From NCBI GenBank assembly GCA_900489925.1, contig UEHQ01000017.1:248001-312000 (forward strand): 64,000 nucleotides of DNA, in the 5' to 3' direction. The notes beneath the pieces were generated by a model. That model was not told the origin of the DNA and did not search any database. It worked only from the letters and a program-made list of their open reading frames with translations. This stretch comes from Hyphomicrobiales bacterium. Lineage in GTDB: Bacteria; Pseudomonadota; Alphaproteobacteria; Rhizobiales; Rhizobiaceae. The stretch's first letter is position 1. Every line of letters begins with the position of its first letter. A program made the position numbers and the translations under genes. Below are positions 1 through 8,977 of this stretch, one piece after another.

Positions 1-445
1 AGAGCCAATTCTCAACACCATTCAATCTTCCGGTCGCCCGGCCCCTCTGCTCCAAAGACGAAACAAGTTTCAAATTGGGGCGATCAAGGATCAAGCCGCG
101 GCGTTCTTGTCCAGTGCATGAGCAGCCTAAGTCGAGGAATCTAATCGATATTAGGTTTCTTCAATCGATTTTATTTTGTGCTAAAGTAGTGACATCAGGA
201 CAGTGATATATCTGTAGTCGGGTTTACTTCGACTGCTGATCCCGCGAGTTGCCTCCAAGGGCGCCACAAATGAGCGTCGAATTTGCACTCAGCAATCTCT
301 CAAACCTAGAAATCGGCTTGCTGGCCGAAGGCGGTCCGAGCTCCGGGACAACACGATCGTAAACGCACTTGCGGCCCCGAAGCCCTTATCGAGCGCGGAG
401 CCGCAAATCGGTCTCTTGATTATCGTCGACTACGGGCGCCGGCGA
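1..445. other. Left-edge region without a recognisable gene
   Basis: I see no convincing coding sequence here on either strand. The stretch is AT-richer around 140-215 than its surroundings. It holds a short inverted repeat, CTAAT at 141-145 paired with ATTAG at 150-154, and a second one, AGTCG at 216-220 paired with CGACT at 230-234. These could belong to the control region of a gene beyond the left edge, but nothing in the window supports a specific role. Confidence 0.4.
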
Positions 446-1342
446 TCAGGCTTGGCCGATCTTGTCCTGCGTCTTGGTATCAAAGTCGGAAGCGTCATGG
501 CGCTCGTGCAGCTGCTCGGACGGGTCGCCGGACATCCGGTTGACCATGCGTCCACGCTTCACCGCCGGCCGTTCCGCGATCTCGGCGGTCCAGCGCTGGA
601 GGTTGCTATAGCTCTGAACATCGAGGAAGTTGCCCGCATCTCCATAAGTCTTGCCCTGTGCGAGCGCGCCGTACCAGGGCCAGATGGCGATATCGGCAAT
701 GGTATACTCGCTGCCAGCCATATAGCGATGATCGGCCAGATGCCGGTCAAGAACGTCGAGCTGGCGCTTGACCTCCATCGAGAAGCGATCGACCGCGTAC
801 TGGATGAGCATCGGCGCATAGGCATAGAAATGACCGAAGCCGCCGCCGAGATATGGCGCCGAAGCCATCTGCCAGAAGAGCCAGTTCATGGTCTCGGTCC
901 GGGCCTTGTGGTCCGTCGGCAGGAACGCGTCGAACTTGTTGGCAAGGTAGAGAAGAATCGAGCCACTCTCGAACACCCGGGTCGGCTCAGCCGTCGAATG
1001 GTCCACCAGCGCGGGAATCTTCGAATTCGGATTGGCGCCGACAAAACCCGAGCCGAACTGCTCGCCTTCGCCGATCTTGATCAGCCAGGCATCATATTCC
1101 GCGCCGGCATGGCCCGCTGCCAGCAGCTCTTCGAGCATGATACCGATCTTGACGCCATTGGGCGTCGCCAGCGAATAGAGCTGCAAAGGATGCTTTCCGA
1201 CCGGGAGCTCCTTGTCGTGTGTCGCGCCTGCGATCGGGCGGTTGATATTGGCGAACTGGCCGCCATTCCCCTTCTCCCAGGTCCAGACCTTGGGCAGCTC
1301 GTATCCGGCGGGGAAGTTATCGGCGGGGGACTTCTCGGTCAT
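446..1342 (-). CDS. yghU: Glutathione S-transferase, YghU-like (nu class)
   Basis: This cytosolic enzyme of 298 residues belongs to the glutathione transferase superfamily and most resembles YghU, a glutathione-dependent disulfide-bond reductase (family knowledge). The thioredoxin-like N domain spans about residues 53-135 and carries the YghU-typical run FGSGFVGANPNSKIPALVD (96-114) and the glutathione-contacting ESGS (125-128). An all-helical C domain follows. The reading frame stays open for 85 codons further upstream, but the ATG at 1342 follows AAGGACAG and gives the usual YghU length (E. coli 288 residues). It stands alone: a terminator at 1641-1685 separates it from the sugar operon upstream. 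No regulator is adjacent. The family call is firm; the in vivo substrate is unknown. Confidence 0.9.
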   Translation of the reverse strand: MTEKSPADNFPAGYELPKVWTWEKGNGGQFANINRPIAGATHDKELPVGKHPLQLYSLATPNGVKIGIMLEELLAAGHAGAEYDAWLIKIGEGEQFGSGFVGANPNSKIPALVDHSTAEPTRVFESGSILLYLANKFDAFLPTDHKARTETMNWLFWQMASAPYLGGGFGHFYAYAPMLIQYAVDRFSMEVKRQLDVLDRHLADHRYMAGSEYTIADIAIWPWYGALAQGKTYGDAGNFLDVQSYSNLQRWTAEIAERPAVKRGRMVNRMSGDPSEQLHERHDASDFDTKTQDKIGQA

Positions 1343-1640
1343 CAGTATCTGTCCTTGCTCAGAAACACACGCATCGTGGAACCACAAACGAGCGCTATAG
1401 GTATGGTCGAGCAGGCGTCGATGCCATAGCGGCACGCTGTTTTTTCTGGTGTTTTTGAGATGAGGCACTTGAGCGGATAGATGTAGATGAGAGGGCGTTG
1501 TGTTCTCGCAGCCGTCCCCCAGGCTTAACTCTTCTCGCTGTGCTACCCTCCGAATGGCCAGTTGAGTGGTCTGCGCAAGAGAAATGTAAATTCGCACCCA
1601 CCGTCGGCACGGGTCCGACGTTTGATAAGCCTATGATCTT

Positions 1641-1685
1641 GTCAAAAATTTGCGGCGTAAGGTTCATGACAGAACCTTACGCCGC
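1641..1685 (-). terminator. Rho-independent terminator of the first sugar operon
   Basis: A perfect 14-bp stem (GCGGCGTAAGGTTC at 1652-1665 paired with GAACCTTACGCCGC at 1672-1685) encloses a 6-nt loop. Read on the minus strand it is followed by AAATTTTTG, a T-run at the right place. It lies 29 bp downstream of the last gene of the sugar operon (stop at 1714). Confidence 0.88.
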
Positions 1686-1713
1686 TCGACAAAGCCTAGC
1701 GGGAAATCGGCAC

Positions 1714-2469
1714 CTAGTGCCCCGACAACCGCCGGAAGCTGGACATCCACCGTCCCAGGAAACGCGTCAGATCGCTCGGATTGTCATGTTCAGCCACCTC
1801 GGCCTTGAGATTCGGAAGCCCGGCCAAGTGCTCGAAGATGCCTTCCCACTCGTTGATGCCGTGGCCGAGATCGGCCCAGCCGCCCTCGGTCGCTGTCTCG
1901 TGATTGGGCTGGATATCTTTCAGGTGCACTGAGACGATCCGATCTGCTCGCTTTGAGAGCCATTCAATCGGATTCGCGCCGGCGCGAAGAATCCACCCGA
2001 GGTCTGCCTCCCAATTCATGGTCGGCGCGGTGTCCAGAAGGACGTCCATGGGGGTATCGCCGGTTTCCAGCAACACCACTTCGAAATCGTGGTTATGCCA
2101 AGCGAAACCGAAGCCTTCGTCTCGACACTTCCGATCAAGCAGGTCGAGCCTTCTTCCGAGGGCAACCCAGCCGTCCCTGTCGACAGGACGATCGGCCGGC
2201 TGCAAGTAGGGGGCGATCACCGTGTCGACGCCAAGTGTTCGCGCCGCGCGGACCGCTTCGGCAAAGTTACCCTCGAGCAGATCGAGCCCGAAGTGTCCCT
2301 GCGGCATGACCAGCCCGCGTTCATCGAGAAGGGCGCGGAACGCAGCAGGGGCGACATAGTTGGCCGAGAAGCCTTCGACGCCGTCGAAACCGGCCTGCTG
2401 AACCTTGTCCAGAACGCTATCCCAGGGCTGAAAATCACGGGCGGAGAAAAGTTGGACGAGGGTTTTCAT
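1714..2469 (-). CDS. Sugar phosphate isomerase/epimerase family protein (xylose isomerase-like TIM barrel)
   Basis: This 251-residue cytosolic protein has the fold of AP endonuclease family 2 / xylose isomerase-like TIM barrels. Members isomerise or epimerise sugars and inositols using a divalent metal. Likely metal or catalytic residues are E32 in GVEGF, the H125/H127 cluster in WHNHDFE (124-130), E154/D156 in WEADLGW, H182 in VHLKD and the late acidic motif EVAEHD (224-229). It is the last gene of the six-gene operon; its ATG overlaps the stop of the ABC ATPase gene as ATGA. Together with the Gfo/Idh/MocA oxidoreductase in the same operon it suggests an oxidised sugar or cyclitol is isomerised after uptake. 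The substrate cannot be read from sequence. Confidence 0.85.
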   Translation of the reverse strand: MKTLVQLFSARDFQPWDSVLDKVQQAGFDGVEGFSANYVAPAAFRALLDERGLVMPQGHFGLDLLEGNFAEAVRAARTLGVDTVIAPYLQPADRPVDRDGWVALGRRLDLLDRKCRDEGFGFAWHNHDFEVVLLETGDTPMDVLLDTAPTMNWEADLGWILRAGANPIEWLSKRADRIVSVHLKDIQPNHETATEGGWADLGHGINEWEGIFEHLAGLPNLKAEVAEHDNPSDLTRFLGRWMSSFRRLSGH

Positions 2470-3545
2470 TGTGTGTCTCCAAGAGCCAGGCGCTGGCCGG
2501 TCGATTTGTCGAAAAGGTGGATTTTATCGGACGGAAGTTGAATGGAGAGCTTGTCCCCTGCTCGCACCGGCACGCGTTCGCGGAAGTTCGCGAGGATTTC
2601 GTCACTGCCGATGCGCAGCGCGATCTGCGTTTCGGCGCCTGTTGGCTCGTCAACGATCACTGTTCCGGTCAGGTGGCCTTCGCCATTCGCAAGGACGACA
2701 TGTTCCGGCCGGATGCCGGCAACGAGCTCGCGACCGCCGGCCGCCTTTGCCAGGTCGGGCGTGAGCCGCAGGATCGTTCCTCCGTTTGCCCTGAAAGCGT
2801 CGCCCTCGATACGGCCGTTGAGGAAGTTCATTGGCGGCGATCCCAGGAACCCGGCGACGAACAGGTTCGCCGGGCGGTCGTACAGGTCGAGCGGACGGCC
2901 GGCCTGTTCGATCCTGCCGCCGTTCATGACGACGATCCGGTCAGCCATCGTCATCGCTTCGATCTGATCATGCGTGACATAGATCGTCGTCGTCTTCAGC
3001 CGTTGATGCAGAGCCTTGATCTCGGTGCGCATCTGGACACGCAGCTTGGCGTCGAGGTTGCTCAGCGGCTCGTCGAACAGGAACACCTCCGGCTCGCGCA
3101 CGATCGCGCGTCCCATGGCCACGCGCTGCCGCTGCCCGCCCGACAACTGCTTCGGGTATCGGTCCATCAGCGGGCCGAGCGCCAGGATGTCGCCTGCAGC
3201 TTTCACCTTGGCTTCGATTTCCGCCTGCGGTCGTCCGGCAAGCTTCAGCGCGAAGCCCATGTTCTGGGCAACCGTCTTGTGCGGGTAGAGCGCGTAAGAC
3301 TGGAACACCATCGCAATGTCGCGGTCCTTCGGGGCGACGTCGTTTACCCGTCGACCACCAATCGCGATCGTTCCGCCGGAAATGCTCTCCAGCCCGGCGA
3401 TCATACGCAGAAGGGTCGACTTGCCGCATCCCGAGGGACCCACGAGGATGACGAAGTCGCCTTCCGCGATATCAAGCGAGACGCCGTTCATGACACTTAT
3501 CGCGCCGTAGCTCTTGGTTACATTGGCGATCTGAACTGGTGCCAT
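2466..3545 (-). CDS. CUT1 sugar ABC transporter ATP-binding protein (UgpC/MalK type)
   Basis: This 359-residue ATPase powers import by the permease pair at 4643-6390. Walker A GPSGCGKST is at residues 36-44, the Q-loop in MVFQSYALYPH (79-89), the signature LSGGQ at 134-138, Walker B VFLFDEP at 154-160 and an H-loop in THDQ. A C-terminal TOBE/OB-fold region of about 120 residues completes the MalK-like architecture. The frame runs open 40 codons upstream, but the ATG at 3545 follows GAGGGGAG and aligns with the family N-terminus. It lies 2 bp after the Gfo/Idh gene and overlaps the isomerase gene by 4 bp. Substrate specificity comes from the binding protein and is unknown. Confidence 0.93.
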   Translation of the reverse strand: MAPVQIANVTKSYGAISVMNGVSLDIAEGDFVILVGPSGCGKSTLLRMIAGLESISGGTIAIGGRRVNDVAPKDRDIAMVFQSYALYPHKTVAQNMGFALKLAGRPQAEIEAKVKAAGDILALGPLMDRYPKQLSGGQRQRVAMGRAIVREPEVFLFDEPLSNLDAKLRVQMRTEIKALHQRLKTTTIYVTHDQIEAMTMADRIVVMNGGRIEQAGRPLDLYDRPANLFVAGFLGSPPMNFLNGRIEGDAFRANGGTILRLTPDLAKAAGGRELVAGIRPEHVVLANGEGHLTGTVIVDEPTGAETQIALRIGSDEILANFRERVPVRAGDKLSIQLPSDKIHLFDKSTGQRLALGDTQ

Positions 3546-3547
3546 CG

Positions 3548-4630
3548 TCACGCTCCCCTCATGTTGCTCATCATCTGCGCGAAGATCTCGAGGTCCTTGC
3601 GGGCGTCGGCGATCGTCGTCTTCGGCGTTTTTCGCTCCACAATGGCGTCGTGAAACCGCTTCCACTCGGCAACGAAGGCGTCACCACGCGTGATGTGGCC
3701 CCTGTTTTCCATCACCCCATGCGGCGTATTGGCCGATGTCAGCGAAAGGCGCGCCGGCTGATGGCGGATGTAGGGAGTGTCGTACTCCACGCGGATGACC
3801 TGCTGCGGCGTGTAGACTTCCAGGTGCGCGTCGAAGCGGGCGATTGCATCGATGCCGGTCTCAAACTGGCAGATGAAATCGCCGTAGTCGAAGGCCGCCG
3901 TCAGGAACCGGCCGTTTCGCCGATGGGCCGCATGGATGACGCCCTTCGGCATGCCGATGAGCTCTCTCATCGCCGAGATATCGTGGGAGGACAGTCCGAG
4001 AAGCAGGGAATAGACGCCGGCTCGCGGATCCTCGGCTGTTCCGATGGCCTGGATCAGCTTTGCATCGGTCTCCGCCTTCGTCCGGTCGATCACGCTCTGC
4101 GGGATATCGTTTGGCCTTGCTACCGGGGAGGTCGCGCCGATGAAGGCGCTGTTCGGTCCGATGACCGCATGAACGCGCGCAAAATTGATGTCGCCACGAA
4201 CTTGGGCAACAAGGCGCGCGGCCTCTTCGAACGCCGGAGCATAGCGTCGCATGTAGCCGATCTGCACGGTCATCCCGGTCTTCGCCTGCGTCTCCTCCAG
4301 TTCGTCCGCCTCCGAAAGCGTGATGCACATCGGCTTTTCGATCAGGACATGCTTGCCCTTGCGCATCGCCTCGACGGCGGTCGGCGCGTGGTAGGTGTTC
4401 GGATTGGCAATCACGACCGCATCGACATTCGGGTCGTCCAGGAGAGCTGAACTGTCGGTATAACGGGCGGCTTGAGGCAACCCCAGACCGACGGCATCGA
4501 CGACTGTTTTCGATGCGTCGCAGAGCGCGGTGATTGCGAAACGATCGCTAAGTTCGCGCAGTGTCGGGATGTGAAGGATCTGTGCGGCCTCGCCGCAACC
4601 GACGACACCAACATTGATAATCTTGGACAT
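3548..4630 (-). CDS. Gfo/Idh/MocA family oxidoreductase
   Basis: A 360-residue NAD(P)-dependent dehydrogenase of the glucose-fructose oxidoreductase / inositol dehydrogenase / MocA family. The Rossmann dinucleotide motif GVVGCGEAA lies at residues 8-16 and the family hallmark EKP at 98-100 (in HVLIEKPM), followed by the C-terminal alpha/beta substrate domain. The ATG follows GGAG with 6-nt spacing. It sits between the permease genes and the ATPase gene of the same operon, so it probably oxidises the imported sugar or a derivative. The arrangement of CUT1 genes with a Gfo/Idh gene recalls the thu trehalose operon of Sinorhizobium, but no ThuA-type gene is seen, so I do not assign that substrate. 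Confidence 0.88.
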   Translation of the reverse strand: MSKIINVGVVGCGEAAQILHIPTLRELSDRFAITALCDASKTVVDAVGLGLPQAARYTDSSALLDDPNVDAVVIANPNTYHAPTAVEAMRKGKHVLIEKPMCITLSEADELEETQAKTGMTVQIGYMRRYAPAFEEAARLVAQVRGDINFARVHAVIGPNSAFIGATSPVARPNDIPQSVIDRTKAETDAKLIQAIGTAEDPRAGVYSLLLGLSSHDISAMRELIGMPKGVIHAAHRRNGRFLTAAFDYGDFICQFETGIDAIARFDAHLEVYTPQQVIRVEYDTPYIRHQPARLSLTSANTPHGVMENRGHITRGDAFVAEWKRFHDAIVERKTPKTTIADARKDLEIFAQMMSNMRGA

Positions 4631-4642
4631 TATGTGCTCCGA

Positions 4643-5473
4643 TTAGCCTTTCACGCCGCCTGCAATGGCACCATGCGTGATGAATTTTTGAACGAAGAGA
4701 AACAGGATGAGCGTGGGAAGCATCGTCACCGAAGCCGCGGCCGTGAGGCTGCCCCAATCCGTCGCGAACTGTTGAAGAAACATCTGGATGCCGACAGGCA
4801 GCGTCATCGCCTGCTGCGTACGCAGGAAGACATTGGCGACGAAGAACTCGTTATAGGCGAGCAGGAAGGCAAAGATTGCCACAGCCGCCAGACCCGGTCC
4901 CGACAGCGGCAGCACGATCCGGAAGAAGGCACCGAAGTGACCGCATCCGTCGATCAACGCTGCCTCTTCAAGTTCCCGCGGGATCGTGTCGAAGTAGCTG
5001 CGCGCCATCCATGTGACGAACGGCAGATTGATCATGCCGTACACAATGATGACCGAGAGCGGATTGTCGATGAGCCCGAGCGGCCGAAACAGGAGGAACA
5101 GCGGTATCAGGGCCAGGATGATTGGGAACATCTGGACGGCGAACAAGGCCGTTCCATAGGCGTCGAGAAGCCGGTTTCGGAAGCGCGACAAGGCGTAGCC
5201 GGCGAGAACGGCGCAGGCGAGCGAAAAGCAGGTTGCTCCCAGGGCCGTCAGCACGGAGTTCCTGAGGTATGTCAGGAACGGCGTTTCCGCCATCAGGAAC
5301 CGGTAGTTCTGAAGCGAGGGGTGGCTCGGAAGGAGCGTTGCACGCGCGAGGATCTCCTCGTTCGTCTGCAACGAATTCAGGACCATCACGATGATCGGCA
5401 GGTTGATCACGACGACGACGACACCGACGAATGCGGTCAGTCCCCAGCCGGCGAGCGGAGTTCTGTTTCTCAT
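4643..5473 (-). CDS. CUT1 sugar ABC transporter permease (MalG type)
   Basis: This inner-membrane permease of 276 residues has about six hydrophobic helices, the first at roughly residues 11-33. The cytoplasmic EAA loop that docks onto the ATPase is at about 169-192 (EEAALIDGCG followed by FFRIVLPLSGPG). It forms a heterodimeric channel with the product of the upstream gene, whose stop codon overlaps its ATG as ATGA. The length matches the MalG branch, which lacks the long N-terminal extension of MalF. Confidence 0.92.
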   Translation of the reverse strand: MRNRTPLAGWGLTAFVGVVVVVINLPIIVMVLNSLQTNEEILARATLLPSHPSLQNYRFLMAETPFLTYLRNSVLTALGATCFSLACAVLAGYALSRFRNRLLDAYGTALFAVQMFPIILALIPLFLLFRPLGLIDNPLSVIIVYGMINLPFVTWMARSYFDTIPRELEEAALIDGCGHFGAFFRIVLPLSGPGLAAVAIFAFLLAYNEFFVANVFLRTQQAMTLPVGIQMFLQQFATDWGSLTAAASVTMLPTLILFLFVQKFITHGAIAGGVKG

Positions 5474-6390
5474 CCTCGCTTCTCCCTTTGCAGCCGCAGG
5501 ATGACAGCGAAGATCACCAGCAGCATTCCCAGCGTGACAAATGAGACGGTGGCGCCCATGCCGACATCGTTGCGAGCGAACGTGTAGCGATAGGCGAGCA
5601 CGACGAGGTTTTCAGTCGCGTTGGCCGGACCGCCTTGAGCGAGAAGCCAGGGCGTATCGAAGTCGTTCACGGTCCAGATCGTCATCAACAGGCAGAGGAC
5701 GATAGAGATCCCCCGGATAGCAGGCATGGTCACATACCAGAAGCTCTGCCATCGCGTTGCCCCGTCGATCTCGGCTGCCTCATAGAGCGTCCTGTCGATC
5801 GTCTGAAGTGCGGCCAGCAGCGACAGGAGCATGAATGGAAAGGAGCGCCAGATCTTGATCAGGATGACCATGACGATCGCCCAGTTGGAGTTCGACAGGA
5901 AGAAGACCGGATCGCCGCCGAATGCGGTAATGATCTGGTTGAACAAGGCGTGTTCGTCATTCATCAGCCAGCGCCAGGAGACGATGGCGACAAGCGATGG
6001 CACGATCCACGGCAGAAGAAGCAGGACGCGAAACAGGCCGCGCAGGGGGAAATCCCTTTGCAAAAGCAGCGCGAGACCGAGCCCCAGTGTGTAGCAGCCG
6101 GCGATATTGGCGATCGCAAACAGCAGCGAGAACCGGAGCGAATGCCAGAAGCTGGGCTCGCTCAGCAGCTTCGCGTAGTTCTGAAATCCGACGAACTTGC
6201 CGGGCTTCAACAGCGAGCCATTGGTGAAGCTGTAAAGCAGTCCCTGCGTCATCGGATAGGCGATGACGACTGCAATCAGAAGGATCGACGGCGCTAGCAG
6301 GATCGCGGTCGTGCGCACGTCAGGGCTCAGGAGCGGTCTGGCGAAACCTCGCCAGACCGTTGCCGTTGATGATGAAGCCTGCATGGTCAT
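5470..6390 (-). CDS. CUT1 sugar ABC transporter permease (MalF type)
   Basis: This 306-residue inner-membrane permease starts with a cytoplasmic tail of about 28 residues and then six transmembrane helices (first at about 29-51). The EAA loop lies at 204-227 (YEAAEIDGAT then FWYVTMPAI). It pairs with the MalG-type permease next in the operon. Its ATG overlaps the stop of the binding-protein gene by 4 bp, and a second ATG two codons later could also serve. The short periplasmic P2 region is typical of most CUT1 members other than E. coli MalF. Confidence 0.92.
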   Translation of the reverse strand: MTMQASSSTATVWRGFARPLLSPDVRTTAILLAPSILLIAVVIAYPMTQGLLYSFTNGSLLKPGKFVGFQNYAKLLSEPSFWHSLRFSLLFAIANIAGCYTLGLGLALLLQRDFPLRGLFRVLLLLPWIVPSLVAIVSWRWLMNDEHALFNQIITAFGGDPVFFLSNSNWAIVMVILIKIWRSFPFMLLSLLAALQTIDRTLYEAAEIDGATRWQSFWYVTMPAIRGISIVLCLLMTIWTVNDFDTPWLLAQGGPANATENLVVLAYRYTFARNDVGMGATVSFVTLGMLLVIFAVILRLQREKRG

Positions 6391-7643
6391 TGATCCATGA
6401 TTTCCTGCAGGTGGTCCTGCGCAGCCTGCACCGCTTCCTGTGCGGGCTGGCCCTGCCAGATCTTCTGCACGAGACTCATCAGGAAGCCGTCACCATCGAC
6501 CTCGTTCAGCTGGGGAAAGGTACCGCCCTTCGATGCGGACATCGGCTTTGCGATCGGCAGGTAGTTTTCGATCACGAACTTGACCTGTTCATTCTCGACG
6601 AAGAAGGGATCCTTCTGGAAGGAAGCGCGCGCGGGAATGCCGCCCGCCTTGCCTTCGCTCCATAGGACAAGCTGGTGATCGGACCACCAGCGGAGGAAGG
6701 TCATCGCCTCCTCAGGGTGCTTCGACTGCTTGTAGATCATGATGTTGTTGACCCAGTTGATGGTGCCCTTTTCGCCCGAGGAGGATGCCATCGGGGGAAG
6801 GACGCCGATCTTGTCCTTTTCGGCTCCGGCCCCATCCGCGGCCGTCGGATTGGAGTAGTAGAATGCCGACTTGCCGGCATAGAAGCTGCCCCGTGCATCA
6901 TCGCTCTTGTAGCCGGCCGACGACGGGTTTACCGAACCATCAGCAACGAGGTCAGAGAGGAACGAGACGGCCGCCATCGACTTTTCGCCGGTCAGGTCCG
7001 GCTTGCCGTCCTTGTCGAAGAGACCTCCGCCGTTGTTCAGCATCAGCCCGAGAATCCAGTGCATGCCGCCCGAGTCTCCGGATGCGGCCACGCCATACAC
7101 GCCGTCGTGGGTTACAGCCTTGCTCGCCTTGCGGAATTCGTCCCAGGTGGTGGGCGGCTTGATACCCGCCGCCTCGAGCACATCCTTGCGGTAGAACATC
7201 GCACGAATGTCGATGCCCCACGGAAGCGCCACGTAGTGGCCGTCGTATTTCACGGCATCCAGTGAACCGGGCGTGAAGTCTTTCGCTGTGCCATCGGCCT
7301 CCATCTTGGCGACGAAGTCGTCGAGCGGATAGATCGCATCGAGACTGTAGAACTGGACGGCCTGGAACCCCGCCCCTGTCGAGATGTCAGGCGCAGAGCC
7401 GGAGGCGATCGCCGTGACATAGGTTTCGTACCAGTTCGCCCAAGGGACAGAGCGATAGTTGACGTGGATCTCGGACTGGCTCCTGTTGAACTCGTCAACG
7501 AGCTGCTGGGCGCGCTGCGCATAGGGCTGCGGCCCCCATACCTGATCCCAGAAGTCGATGTTGACCTGCGCCTGGGCCGAGGCTCCGACGCTGCAAAGCA
7601 TGGCTGCAGCCGTTGCGACCAGTTTCAATTTGCGAAATGCCAA
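6387..7643 (-). CDS. Extracellular solute-binding protein of the CUT1 transporter (family 1)
   Basis: A 418-residue periplasmic sugar-binding protein. The signal peptide covers about residues 1-25, with hydrophobic core LVATAAAMLCSVGASA and likely cleavage after AQA. The mature part has the family-1 fold with motifs such as YPLDDFV and LPWGIDIRAMFYRKD. I chose a TTG start at 7643 because GGGAGGAAG lies 8 nt upstream. The open frame begins at another TTG (7661) within that Shine-Dalgarno region, which is less plausible. It is the first gene of the operon and probably the most expressed. Control is likely by the divergent LacI protein through the operators at 7697-7730. Confidence 0.9.
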   Translation of the reverse strand: MAFRKLKLVATAAAMLCSVGASAQAQVNIDFWDQVWGPQPYAQRAQQLVDEFNRSQSEIHVNYRSVPWANWYETYVTAIASGSAPDISTGAGFQAVQFYSLDAIYPLDDFVAKMEADGTAKDFTPGSLDAVKYDGHYVALPWGIDIRAMFYRKDVLEAAGIKPPTTWDEFRKASKAVTHDGVYGVAASGDSGGMHWILGLMLNNGGGLFDKDGKPDLTGEKSMAAVSFLSDLVADGSVNPSSAGYKSDDARGSFYAGKSAFYYSNPTAADGAGAEKDKIGVLPPMASSSGEKGTINWVNNIMIYKQSKHPEEAMTFLRWWSDHQLVLWSEGKAGGIPARASFQKDPFFVENEQVKFVIENYLPIAKPMSASKGGTFPQLNEVDGDGFLMSLVQKIWQGQPAQEAVQAAQDHLQEIMDQ

Positions 7644-7696
7644 AGGCTCTTCCTCCCTCAAAGGACAACACCCCTCCCAGGGTGCACGTCGAATAT

Positions 7697-7748
7697 GATG
7701 ACGTCACCACACATTTATGGTGACGTCACCACATTGCATATCTATAAT
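7697..7748. promoter_or_regulatory. Divergent control region with two tandem LacI-type operators
   Basis: GGTGACGTCACC at 7719-7730 is a perfect 12-bp palindrome with the central CG typical of LacI-family operators. GATGACGTCACC at 7697-7708 differs from it at one position. Both are followed by ACA, and their centres are 22 bp apart, about two helical turns, which suits cooperative binding of two dimers. A TATAAT at 7743-7748 may be the -10 element of the rightward lacI gene. The sites lie between the binding-protein gene and the regulator gene, so they probably serve both promoters. Confidence 0.72.
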
Positions 7749-7789
7749 GATGGTGCAAGAGAGATTTGGCGAAGCAGCAGAGAGGATTC

Positions 7790-8836
7790 ATGAACGTAAA
7801 GGCGACAATGGCCGATGTGGCGCGGATGGCGAAGGTATCGCCCGCCACGGCATCACGCGTGATCCATAACAATGGCTACGTATCGGAAGAGAACCGAAAA
7901 CGCGTTCTCGATGCCGTCGAGGCGATAGGGTATCGCCCGAACCTTCAGGCTCGCTCCCTGCGCATGCAACGAAGCTACTCGGTAGGGCTGGTGTTATCCT
8001 CGGCACGGGAAAACCCCTTCTTCACCCATATTTCGCACGCGATCCGCACGTCGGCCATGAACCGCGGCTACTCGATGCTCACAGTCAATCACGGATATTC
8101 GAGCGACGCCGAGGCGACCGGCGTGAGCCAGTTCCTCGAACACGGTGTCGATGCTGTCGTCCTCTGCCACGGCCTGGACCCGAAAAACTTCGAACCGATC
8201 AAGGCGGCGGCACTGCCCGTCATCGAGATTGAGCGGCATATCATCGACGGATCAAGCGTCATCGAGATTGACCCGCATACGGGCATGATCGAGGCTGTGG
8301 AGACACTCTATCGACAAGGCCACCGGAAGATCGCTTTCGTGGGCGGCAAGATCCCCGATGACCTCGTCTTCAGCACACCCGTCGCGGCGGAAGCCCTGCG
8401 CGCGGACGCATTTCGCAATGCGATCACGGCATCGGGACTTGCGCTCGACGATTGCCCGGTCATGCTCGGCGACTACAACCCCTCCCACACAGGCGGCGGC
8501 CCACCCGGCTACGTGATCGGAAAAGAACTACTGAAGAGCGGAGGACCGACGGCCATCCTGACCGGCTCGGACATACTGGCCGCCGGCGTATTGCAAGCCA
8601 TCTATGAACGCGGCTTGCGAGTGCCCGACGATATCTCCGTGATCGGTTACGACGACAGCATAGCCCGCCTTCTGGCGCCACCATTGACCTCCATCGCCCA
8701 GCCCTATCACGCCATCGGCGAGGAGGTGATGCGTTTGATCGAGAAGTCGACGTCTCCGTCCACCGAACAAACTTCCGCCTCTGTCGCGACAAGTCTGATC
8801 GAACGATTGTCCGTCGGGCCCATCAGGCTCACGTGA
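7790..8836 (+). CDS. LacI family transcriptional regulator of the CUT1 sugar operon
   Basis: This 348-residue regulator has an N-terminal helix-turn-helix (about residues 6-25, MADVARMAKVSPATASRVI) followed by the hinge region and a periplasmic-binding-protein-like effector domain (about 62-345). The ATG at 7790 follows AGAGAGGA; eight additional upstream codons are open but lack a better ribosome site. It is transcribed away from the sugar operon, and the two tandem operators lie between them, so it most likely represses the operon until the sugar or a derivative binds. It ends 141 bp before the convergent glycoside hydrolase gene. Confidence 0.9.
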   Translation: MNVKATMADVARMAKVSPATASRVIHNNGYVSEENRKRVLDAVEAIGYRPNLQARSLRMQRSYSVGLVLSSARENPFFTHISHAIRTSAMNRGYSMLTVNHGYSSDAEATGVSQFLEHGVDAVVLCHGLDPKNFEPIKAAALPVIEIERHIIDGSSVIEIDPHTGMIEAVETLYRQGHRKIAFVGGKIPDDLVFSTPVAAEALRADAFRNAITASGLALDDCPVMLGDYNPSHTGGGPPGYVIGKELLKSGGPTAILTGSDILAAGVLQAIYERGLRVPDDISVIGYDDSIARLLAPPLTSIAQPYHAIGEEVMRLIEKSTSPSTEQTSASVATSLIERLSVGPIRLT

Positions 8837-8977
8837 CGCGCAACAACCCTGGGCGTCGCCCGGGCGTGAGTCCAGCGCTTGGCAGCCGCGCCAATGACAC
8901 TAGCACTGTTGCACAGAGATGGCGTAGCCGCGAGGCGCGCGTACTGACCGAACCGGCAAGGCTGCGCCTGCGGTGTC

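Noticed and set aside
416..1429. A 337-residue plus-strand frame over the glutathione transferase gene
   Set aside because: The minus-strand frame has clear family motifs and a ribosome site; the plus-strand product resembles no family and is rich in Arg and Leu as expected for a shadow.
2469..3653. A 394-residue plus-strand frame over the ABC ATPase gene
   Set aside because: The opposite frame has complete Walker A, signature and Walker B motifs.
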